Source: Streptomyces noursei (GTDB lineage Bacteria; Actinomycetota; Actinomycetes; Streptomycetales; Streptomycetaceae). Taken from it: DNA of 64,000 nucleotides. Below are positions 41,805 to 48,562 of this stretch, piece after piece. The position numbers and the translations under genes are program-made. Under the pieces are notes generated by a model, which was not told where the DNA came from, ran no database searches, and saw only the letters and a program-made list of their open reading frames with translations. The stretch's first letter is position 1, and each line of letters starts with the position of its first letter. The stretch spans positions 248,001-312,000 of the forward strand of contig NZ_CP070326.1 in NCBI RefSeq assembly GCF_016917755.1, read 5' to 3'.

Positions 41805-42829
41805 CAACGCCCCTGCCGGTGGCGCACGTCATCGCCCACGGCGAGCCGTACGCCGCCGGCTTCGCGCACGGCGCCGCCCTCAAGGAGCAACTGCGCGACT
41901 TCCTCGACGACGGCGTCGCCCGGCTCAACCACCTGCTGCCCACCGCCGTGTCGGTCGCCGGCCTGTCCGGCACCCTCGCCGCCCACCGGGCGGAGATCGC
42001 CCGTGCGACGCCCCACCTGGCCGACGAGATCACCGGACTCGCGGCCGGCGCCGGGCTGACTTCGGACGAGGCCACCCTGCTGCAACTGCGGCGCGAGATC
42101 ATGGGCTACCAACGGATCCCCGCCCGAGGCGACTGCACCACCTACGCCCGGCCGGGGGTACTGGCGCAGACCGTGGACCTCAACGGGAATCTCGACGACC
42201 GGATCGCGGTGCTCGAAGTCGGCCACGGCGACCGCAGGGCCCTGGTGCTGAGCTTCGCCGGACTGCTCGGCTACCTCGGTGTCAACTCCCATGGCCTGGC
42301 CGTGGGTTTGAACCTGGTCCTCGGCGGGCGCTGGGGTCCGGGCGTCCCGCCGTACCTGGCCATCCGCCACCTCCTCGACACCGCGACGTCGGTGGAGTCG
42401 GCCATCGCCGTACTGCGTGCGCTTCCCCTGGCCAGCTCCCGCACCCTCGTCCTCGCCGACGCCGTCACCACCGCCTGGGTGGAGGTCATCGGCGACGAGT
42501 ACCGGGTGACGACGGGGCGGGAGTCGGTGCACACCAACCACTTCCTCGCCCCGGACTTCACCACCCGGGACGAGTTGAACGTCTTCGCCCGTAACTCCTC
42601 GCTCCGCCGGCTCCAGGCAGCCGAGGCCGGCCTGCGGGCCCTTCCCGCGAACGCGCATCCCGAGGAGCACTTCGCGCTGCTCTCCCAACCACCGATCTGC
42701 GTCGGCGACGACGGCGACATCCGTCGGGAGCGCACCGTCTGCGCCGTCGTCCTCGACACGAAGAACCGCGCGCTGTTCCTGCGGCCGGGCGACCCCCGGC
42801 TGTCGCGAACCCGGTCCTTCGCCCTCTGA
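41801..42829 (+). CDS. C45-type (acyl-CoA:6-APA acyltransferase-like) Ntn hydrolase
   Basis: A 342-residue protein resembling peptidase family C45, which includes isopenicillin N acyltransferase. The conserved self-cleavage site is GDCTTYA with Cys112. Upstream HGEPYAAGFAHGAALKEQL is the usual N-terminal helix. LSFAGLLGYLGVNSHGLAVG contains the Asn region expected of this fold. These enzymes cut themselves before Cys and then transfer or hydrolyse an acyl amide. Here it may attach or remove an acyl cap on the hydrazine or cysteine nitrogen. GTG start overlaps the GNAT stop. Confidence 0.8.
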   Translation: MTTPLPVAHVIAHGEPYAAGFAHGAALKEQLRDFLDDGVARLNHLLPTAVSVAGLSGTLAAHRAEIARATPHLADEITGLAAGAGLTSDEATLLQLRREIMGYQRIPARGDCTTYARPGVLAQTVDLNGNLDDRIAVLEVGHGDRRALVLSFAGLLGYLGVNSHGLAVGLNLVLGGRWGPGVPPYLAIRHLLDTATSVESAIAVLRALPLASSRTLVLADAVTTAWVEVIGDEYRVTTGRESVHTNHFLAPDFTTRDELNVFARNSSLRRLQAAEAGLRALPANAHPEEHFALLSQPPICVGDDGDIRRERTVCAVVLDTKNRALFLRPGDPRLSRTRSFAL

Positions 42830-42863
42830 TCCGCCCCACCGGTTCGAACTGGAGGTCAAGCCC

Positions 42864-44120
42864 GTGGAAGACCTGCCCCGCCGCGCCACACCGGACGACC
42901 TGTCCCGGGTGAATCTGGGGGACCCCCAGACGTTCGCGGACCACGACCTGAGCGACTACTGGCGCACCCTGCGGGCGAGCCGGCCCCTCTACCGGCATCC
43001 CGCGGTCGGGAACAGCCCCGGCTTCTGGGTGCTCAGCCGCTACGAGGACATCGTCGCCCTCTACCGGGACAACACCACCTTCACCTCGGAGCGCGGCAAC
43101 GTCCTGATCACCCTGCTCGGCGAAGGGGACTCGGCGGCCGGCCTGATGGTGCCGGTGACCGACGGGCACCGGCACAAGGAGCTGCGCAACGTGCTGCTCC
43201 AGGCGTTCTCGCCTCGTGTGCTGAGCCGGATCGGCGAGCACGTCCGCCGGACCACCCGGACGCTGCTGGCCGCCGCGGTGGACCGCGGCGCATGCGACTT
43301 CGCGCTGGAGGTCGCGAGCAAGATCCCGATGGCCACCATCTGCGATCTGCTCGGCATTCCCCCTCAGGACCGGGACTACCTGCTCACCCTGACCAAGTCC
43401 GCCATCAGCTCGGACGACCAGGGCGAGTACTCCGAGGCGGCCGATGCCGCCCGCAACAACATCCTGCAGTACTTCCTCGGCCTGGTGGAGGAGCGCCGCA
43501 TCGCACCGCAGGACGACGTGGTCAGCGTGCTGGCCAACAGCACCATCGACGGCGAACCGCTCAGCGAGGACGAGATCGTCCTGAACTGCTACAGCCTGAT
43601 CCTCGGCGGGGACGCGACCAGTCGCCTGGCGATGATCGACGCCGTGCACAGCTTCAGCGCCAATCCGGACCAGTGGGCCGCGTTCAAGAGCGGCGAGGTG
43701 TCCGCAAAGCAGGCAACCGAAGAGGTGCTGCGCTGGGCCTCACCGACCATGCACTTCGGCCGAACCGTCGTACAGGACACGGAGATCCACGGCACCCCGA
43801 TTCCGGCGGGCGACGTGGTGACGGTGTGGAACGTCTCGGGCAACCGTGACGAGCGGGTCTTCGCCGACCCGGACCGGTTCCTCATCGGCCGGTCGCCGAA
43901 CAAGCACATCGCCTTCGGACACGGCCCGCACTACTGCATCGGCGCGTACCTGGCGAGGGTGGAGATCTCCGAAATGCTGCTCGCGCTCCGCGACTTCACC
44001 ACCGGATTCGAGATCTCCGGGCCGGTCCACCGGATCTACTCCAACCTCCTCACCGGGATCAGCAGCCTGCCGGTGCGCTTCGAACCGGTCTCGGCCGAAG
44101 TGGAGGAACTGGTGCTCTGA
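42864..44120 (+). CDS. Cytochrome P450
   Basis: A 418-residue P450 with the haem loop IAFGHGPHYCIGAYLAR, ExxR in EEVLRWASPTMHFGR, and I-helix LILGGDATSRLAM, where Ala and Thr replace the usual DT(T/S) pattern by one residue. GTG at 42864 is preceded by GGAGGTC. It follows the C45-type gene by 34 bases and is the last gene of the plus-strand operon. It is likely a tailoring oxidase of the hydrazine-NRPS product. It is not closely similar to the first P450 of the cluster. Confidence 0.9.
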   Translation: MEDLPRRATPDDLSRVNLGDPQTFADHDLSDYWRTLRASRPLYRHPAVGNSPGFWVLSRYEDIVALYRDNTTFTSERGNVLITLLGEGDSAAGLMVPVTDGHRHKELRNVLLQAFSPRVLSRIGEHVRRTTRTLLAAAVDRGACDFALEVASKIPMATICDLLGIPPQDRDYLLTLTKSAISSDDQGEYSEAADAARNNILQYFLGLVEERRIAPQDDVVSVLANSTIDGEPLSEDEIVLNCYSLILGGDATSRLAMIDAVHSFSANPDQWAAFKSGEVSAKQATEEVLRWASPTMHFGRTVVQDTEIHGTPIPAGDVVTVWNVSGNRDERVFADPDRFLIGRSPNKHIAFGHGPHYCIGAYLARVEISEMLLALRDFTTGFEISGPVHRIYSNLLTGISSLPVRFEPVSAEVEELVL

Positions 44121-44175
44121 GACACCCGGGTACGCCGCGGGCGACCGCCTTCCCCTCGGGCCGGCGGTCCCCTGC

Positions 44176-44346
44176 TCACTCCGTCATGAGCACCAGGAGC
44201 CCGATCCCGACGAGCACGACGAGAACGGTCAGCAGCACCTCGCCCGTGAGGCCGAGCAGGAGCGCGAGGACCAGAACACGCACGGCGAGGTGCCGCTGTA
44301 CCCGGACGCCGACGGACGGTGTGCCGGACGACGGTGGGACGACCAT
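44176..44346 (-). CDS. Small single-span membrane protein
   Basis: A 56-residue protein starting MVVPPSSGTPSVGVRVQRHL and continuing into a long run of Leu/Val (about residues 21-53) that would cross the membrane once or as a hairpin. GGAGGAGAAAG stands right before the ATG. It lies 39 bases downstream of the TauE-type transporter gene on the same strand, so it may be an accessory subunit. No family was recognised. Confidence 0.65.
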   Translation of the reverse strand: MVVPPSSGTPSVGVRVQRHLAVRVLVLALLLGLTGEVLLTVLVVLVGIGLLVLMTE

Positions 44347-44385
44347 CTTTCTCCTCCGAGCGGGTCAGGAGCGCTCCCCGCGTGG

Positions 44386-45159
44386 TCAGCCGCGCAGGAA
44401 GTACATGACCGTCATGATCACGGCGATGGCCAGGATGATGCCCCGCAGCAGCGCGGCGGACAGCCGGCGGGCGAGGTGGGCGCCGGCCCAGCCGCCGACC
44501 ACCGCGCCGATCAGCATGGCCGCGAGGATGAGCGGAGCGCTCAGTATGTCCGAGGCGAAGAGGAACAGTATCCCCGCGCTGAGGAAGACGGCCGCGAGCT
44601 GCACGACCCGCATCGGGTTGCTGGCCGCGGCGTCGAGTCCGAGTCCGATGCTCCACAGCGCCAGCATCGTGATACCTACGGCACCGCCGAAGTATCCGCC
44701 GTACATGGCGAGGAAGAACTGACCGATCAGGACGGCTCGAGAGCTCATGCTGACCGGGCGGCCCAACAGGGCGCTCAGCGCCTGCGGGAGGCGGCGTCCG
44801 AAGGCGAGGATCAGGGTGGCGGTGGCGAGCAGCCAGGGCGCCGCGGCGTCGAACGACGACGCCGGCAGTGCCATCAACAGGCCGGCGCCGACGCCGCCAC
44901 CGACCATGCTGACCACCGTCAGTGCCTTCGTGGACGCCCCTCCGACCGGGGCGAGTTCGCGTCGGTAGACCCATGCGCTGGCCACCGCGCCCGGCACGAG
45001 GGCGACCCGGGACAACGCGTTCGCGGTCACCGGTGGCAGGCCGAACGCGACCAGAGCGGGCAGCGCGACGAACGTGCCCCCACCGCCGATGGCGTTCAGG
45101 GCACCGGCAGCGACGCCGGTCAGAAGAACGAGCAAAGTATTGATCACAGCCCCGAGCAT
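44386..45159 (-). CDS. TSUP/TauE family membrane transporter
   Basis: A 257-residue membrane protein with about eight hydrophobic segments and the twin family motifs GALNAIGGGGTFVALPALVA near the N-terminus and GGYFGGAVGITMLALW in the second half. TSUP proteins export sulfite, sulfoacetate or other small organic anions. The ATG at 45159 gives a short N-terminus before the first span; an upstream start would add a charged tail. It is divergent from a LysR regulator that probably controls it. Confidence 0.85.
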   Translation of the reverse strand: MLGAVINTLLVLLTGVAAGALNAIGGGGTFVALPALVAFGLPPVTANALSRVALVPGAVASAWVYRRELAPVGGASTKALTVVSMVGGGVGAGLLMALPASSFDAAAPWLLATATLILAFGRRLPQALSALLGRPVSMSSRAVLIGQFFLAMYGGYFGGAVGITMLALWSIGLGLDAAASNPMRVVQLAAVFLSAGILFLFASDILSAPLILAAMLIGAVVGGWAGAHLARRLSAALLRGIILAIAVIMTVMYFLRG

Positions 45160-45201
45160 CGCCCCGTGGCCAGCGCGTCCACAATGCGTAATCGGCATAC
45201 C

Positions 45202-45214
45202 CAGCCTAAGGCTG
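45202..45214. promoter_or_regulatory. Candidate LysR operator
   Basis: CAGCCTAAGGCTG is symmetric around its centre (CAGCC and GGCTG), 18 bases before the lysR ATG in the 72-base divergent gap. A related half-site AGGCTAAG follows. Its position suggests binding by the LysR protein. Confidence 0.4.
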
Positions 45215-45231
45215 CGCCGTAGGCTAAGACG

Positions 45232-46182
45232 ATGCGCTACGACCTGGACGACCTGCGGCTCTTCCTCCACATCGTGACCGAGGGGTCGATCACGGCGGGC
45301 GCCCACCGGATGCACCTGAGCCTGCCCTCGGCCAGCGCCAGAGTCCGCTCCCTGGAACACCACGCCGGTGTGCCACTGCTGATCCGCGGCCGGCGGGGCG
45401 TGCGGCCCACACCCGCCGGGACGACCCTGGCGCGGCACGCGCGGGACGTGCTCGCCCAGACCGCGCGACTGGAAAGCGCCGTCGCGAGCTACACCCGCTC
45501 CCCCACCGCTCCCCTGGTCCTATTGGGCGGCGGCTCCGCGATGCACCGGCTCGTCCCCCGAGCCCTCGTCTCGTTCCTCCGCGCACACCCGGACGTCGAC
45601 GTCACGGTGTCCGAGAGCCGTACCCCCCAGACCGTGCGGATGCTCGCCGACGGGGAGGCTGACCTGGGGGTGGTCCTGGACGACGAGACCCGCGACTGCG
45701 GCCTGCACATGGAGCCGCTCGGCGACGACTCCCTCGTGGTGATCGGCCAGGCCGGCGGCATCCTGGCCGGGCGGACCGCGCTGACCTACAGCGAGGTCGC
45801 CGAGCACCCGCTGATCGGGCTCAACGCCGATTCCTCGCTGCGCCGTTGGATCGAGCGACACCTCGTGCCGCACGCCCCGGTGGTGCGCTACCGCACCACC
45901 GTCGCCAACCTCAACGTCCTCGTGGCCCTCGCCGCCGCCGGCGTCGGACTCGCCGTCGTACCGCGGCCCGTCATCGACCCCGACCGGCCACTTGAGGTGT
46001 GCGCACTCCAGGACCCCTGGGCCCGCCGCCACCACCTGCTGGCCTGGGGCGTGCGGGACCATGCCGCCTCGACGGCCGTTGCCTCACTCGCCGAACACCT
46101 GCGTCACGCCGCCCTCTTCGACCCCGCCTCCGGCAGCACACCCGCAGACCCCCGCACCCAACGTCTCCTCCACGACGGCTGA
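45232..46182 (+). CDS. LysR family transcriptional regulator
   Basis: A 316-residue LysR-type regulator: winged helix-turn-helix at residues 1-65 (DDLRLFLHIVTEGSITAGAH then RMHLSLPSASARVRSLEHHA) and a two-lobed effector domain (VLLGGGSAMHRLVPRALVSF to about residue 300). It is divergent from the TauE-type transporter and probably regulates it, with the transported anion or a metabolite as co-inducer. The C-terminal 20 residues are a variable tail. Confidence 0.88.
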   Translation: MRYDLDDLRLFLHIVTEGSITAGAHRMHLSLPSASARVRSLEHHAGVPLLIRGRRGVRPTPAGTTLARHARDVLAQTARLESAVASYTRSPTAPLVLLGGGSAMHRLVPRALVSFLRAHPDVDVTVSESRTPQTVRMLADGEADLGVVLDDETRDCGLHMEPLGDDSLVVIGQAGGILAGRTALTYSEVAEHPLIGLNADSSLRRWIERHLVPHAPVVRYRTTVANLNVLVALAAAGVGLAVVPRPVIDPDRPLEVCALQDPWARRHHLLAWGVRDHAASTAVASLAEHLRHAALFDPASGSTPADPRTQRLLHDG

Positions 46183-46253
46183 CCGACCGACCGCGACACT
46201 GCGCCAGCGCCAGTGCCAGGGCCAGGGGGTGGACGTGCCCGGCCGCCGCCCCC

Positions 46254-46463
46254 TCACTCCCTCTGTGGTGGGTGCAGGTCCACTCCTCCCGTGCATTTCG
46301 GGCAGTGGGGCCGGACTTCCACGATCGACTGCCGCTCCCGACCGGTGAACTGAAGGGGAGTGCAGCAGCGATCACATGCCACGGTCTCCTGGTCGTCATG
46401 CCACGACTTGGTGGCGGACTTGAGGATCCGGCTGATGTAATCGCCCACTTCGCGACTGCTCAT
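46254..46463 (-). CDS. Small zinc-ribbon-like protein
   Basis: A 69-residue protein starting MSSREVGDYISRILKSATKS, with CDRCC and, 24 residues later, CPKC, a pattern fit for a single zinc ribbon. The ribosome site is weak. Its role is unknown; it may bind nucleic acid or be a small regulator. It is convergent with lysR. Confidence 0.5.
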   Translation of the reverse strand: MSSREVGDYISRILKSATKSWHDDQETVACDRCCTPLQFTGRERQSIVEVRPHCPKCTGGVDLHPPQRE

Positions 46464-46562
46464 GCGCTCACCGTAGCGATGCCCGAGTGGCAGCAGAACC
46501 TGAAGAGACGTTCCACCGGAAGGGGCCGCTGGAGGATTTGAGCACCGTGTGGCACACACCGC

Positions 46563-46976
46563 TCACCGTCCGGCGGGCACGGTCTCCGCGCCGCCGTGCA
46601 GCGCTCGTTCCTCCGCGGCTGCCAGCCAGAAGAAGACGGGCGGCAGGCCGAGTTCGATCACCGCCAGCGGGATCTGGAACCAGTGCGGCCAGCCGTACAG
46701 GGCGAGCGAGAGCAGCCGCCCCGCGCCGCCCAGCAGGAGGACGCCGGCCAGCCACCGCACCGCCTGAGCCGGAATGGGCCGCTGCCGCGCGGCCCAGAGC
46801 CAGGCCAGCCCGTAACCGACGAAGCTGGCCCCCATGAACCGGCCCCAGCTGTCGACCGTCGTGCCGGCGGAACCCGCGCCGGGGATCGCCGCGTTGCCGA
46901 GCAGTACGTGGTACAGGCCGATCAGCACGCAGGCCCAGCCGGACAGTTGCGTGAGTACCCGCAGAGTTCTTGCCAT
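46563..46976 (-). CDS. DUF4345-type small membrane protein
   Basis: A 137-residue protein with about four membrane segments (for example GWACVLIGLYHVLLG and WLAGVLLLGGAGRLLSLALY) and the loop VDSWGRFMGASFVGYGLAW typical of this uncharacterised family. The ATG at 46976 avoids running through the operator. It is divergent from a TetR gene across a long perfect inverted repeat, so it is almost certainly the repressor's target. Confidence 0.8.
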   Translation of the reverse strand: MARTLRVLTQLSGWACVLIGLYHVLLGNAAIPGAGSAGTTVDSWGRFMGASFVGYGLAWLWAARQRPIPAQAVRWLAGVLLLGGAGRLLSLALYGWPHWFQIPLAVIELGLPPVFFWLAAAEERALHGGAETVPAGR

Positions 46977-47009
46977 GACCCCTCCCAACCCGTTTCGGTG
47001 GAGCCTTAG

Positions 47010-47055
47010 TTGACATGTGTCTACTAGACTGGGTGCGCTAGTAGACACATGTCAA
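47010..47055. promoter_or_regulatory. Perfect 18-bp inverted repeat, TetR operator
   Basis: TTGACATGTGTCTACTAG (47010-47027) and its exact complement (47038-47055) are separated by 10 bases. The outer ends are TTGACA on both strands, so the arms also supply -35 elements. It lies 13 bases before the tetR GTG and 33 bases before the divergent membrane gene, as expected for a shared operator. Confidence 0.8.
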
Positions 47056-47068
47056 GTAGTCTGCGTTC

Positions 47069-47698
47069 GTGTCTCCCCGCCAACGACTGAGCCCCGCCGA
47101 CCGCCGCGCCCAGCTCCTCACCGTCGGAGCGCAGCTCTTCGCCGCACGCCCGTACGACGACGTGCTGATGGAGGACGTCGCCAAAGAGGCCGGTGTCTCG
47201 CGGGCCCTGCTCTACCGCCACTTCCCCAACAAGCACGCTCTCTTCGCGGTCGTCTACCAACAGGCGGCGGACCAACTGCTCGCCGACACCCGGCTCGACC
47301 CCGCCGACTCCCTGGTGGAGCAGCTCATCCAGGGGATGGACGTCCACCTCGACTACTTCATCGCCAACCGTCAGGCCGTCCTCGCCGTCAACCGGGTCCT
47401 GGCGGGCGACCCGGTGATCCAGTCGATCATGACGAACGAGTTGGACGCACTCCGTACCCGGCTGCTGGCCGTGGTCCCGCTCGCCCAGGAGAGCGCCCGC
47501 GAGGCGGTCTCCGCCGTCCTGAAGAGCTGGCTGGTCTTCGTCCAGGTCCTCTGCGTCGACTGGCTCACCCGCGAGACCTGCACCCGCACCGAACTCCGCG
47601 ACAGCTGCATCGGCGCGCTGCTCGGCGCGCTCCGGCCCTTGCTCGCCGACGACCCCACCCAAGGGTGGCCACCGCAACGGCCCGAGGCGGACGCCTAG
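47069..47698 (+). CDS. TetR family regulator
   Basis: A 209-residue TetR-type regulator with the DNA-binding domain at residues 8-58 (RRAQLLTVGAQLFAARPYDD then VLMEDVAKEAGVSRALLYRH then FPNKHALFAVVY) and an all-helical ligand domain. GTG start. It probably represses itself and the divergent DUF4345-type gene through the 18-bp inverted repeat immediately upstream. The ligand is unknown. Confidence 0.88.
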   Translation: MSPRQRLSPADRRAQLLTVGAQLFAARPYDDVLMEDVAKEAGVSRALLYRHFPNKHALFAVVYQQAADQLLADTRLDPADSLVEQLIQGMDVHLDYFIANRQAVLAVNRVLAGDPVIQSIMTNELDALRTRLLAVVPLAQESAREAVSAVLKSWLVFVQVLCVDWLTRETCTRTELRDSCIGALLGALRPLLADDPTQGWPPQRPEADA

Positions 47699-47942
47699 GG
47701 CTCCAGTCGGTGGTAGTGGTCCAGGCTGCCGGTCTGCGGGTGGAGATAGCTGCGCGGACGGTGAAGGCATCGTTGGATTGCGGCCTCGGCCAAGGCGGTC
47801 CCCGTACGGCTCCGAGACCGTCACCAAGTGGTCGAAGTCGGAGCGGCCCATGCCCGTCAGGGCCTGACAGAAGTGAACTTGCGGGTGAAGGTGCGGGCGC
47901 TTCCCCCGTTGGCGGCGGTGATGGGGAGGCCGTCGTAAGTGG

Positions 47943-48215
47943 GGACTGCACATCGGCTAGCGGCAGGACCAGTCGCCCGAGCGCGGCGCCCACCGCTATA
48001 CCGACGTCGTGGGAACCGGAGTTCGCCGCGAGTGCGGTATCCGTGCGGCCTGGTGCGCAAGGCAGCATCGCGTTCTGGGTGGTCATGGACACCGGCCCGA
48101 GTGGACCGTCCATCAGTAACAGGAACACCAACGCCGCTGCTGGATGGGCGCCGGCCACGCACCAACCGAGCATGCCCACCGCCTGCTTGGCTACGGCCGT
48201 GGTCAGCGCGGACTG
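47943..48215 (-). pseudogene. MFS exporter remnant within a decayed region
   Basis: On the minus strand the codons for ALVFLLLMDGPLGPVSMTTQ through LAANSGSHDVGIAVGAALGR and LVLPLADV match the C-terminal part of a drug-exporter MFS protein. They are fused in frame to an unrelated upstream segment (48216-48425, containing NDVDNTFAAVQSDGDESAWF, whose origin was not recognised). The rest of the exporter is missing and the frame runs on into non-coding-like sequence. The 860-base stretch from 47699 to 48562 otherwise holds no intact gene. Confidence 0.5.
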
Positions 48216-48414
48216 CGGAACGCGATCCGGCAGCGCGCCGGTGATGACGGCCTCGTAGCCACCCTCGTCCAGCACGGGAGCGGAGGCGAACCAGGCGGAT
48301 TCGTCCCCGTCTGACTGGACGGCGGCGAAGGTGTTGTCCACGTCGTTCAGCTCGCTGATGAGCCTGGACAGGGCGTCCTCGGACGGGGCGTCGACGTGGT
48401 CGGTTCTCACTGTC

Positions 48415-48440
48415 AACCGCAGTAGCCGGTTACTGCGGTT
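48415..48440. terminator. Perfect 10-bp-stem hairpin
   Basis: AACCGCAGTA and TACTGCGGTT flank a 6-base loop. It stands directly beyond the larger hairpin at 48444-48487, so the two form a tandem stop for the minus-strand FG-GAP gene. Confidence 0.6.
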
Positions 48441-48443
48441 GCT

Positions 48444-48487
48444 CGTCGTGCGGCCTCGCAGGCGAAGGCGTGCCAGGCCGCACGACG
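48444..48487 (-). terminator. Perfect 13-bp-stem terminator of the FG-GAP gene
   Basis: CGTCGTGCGGCCT and its exact complement flank an 18-base loop, 76 bases beyond the stop codon of the minus-strand lectin/FG-GAP gene. Confidence 0.7.
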
Positions 48488-48562
48488 GATCGGGGTGACC
48501 GGGTTCCGGCACGCCGATGACGAGTCGCCGTAATGGATGGGGCTGTGGAGGTCCTGCGGGGG

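Noticed and set aside
48444..48487. Possible tRNA-like structure
   Set aside because: The perfect stem has an 18-base loop and no cloverleaf arms or anticodon. It fits a terminator.
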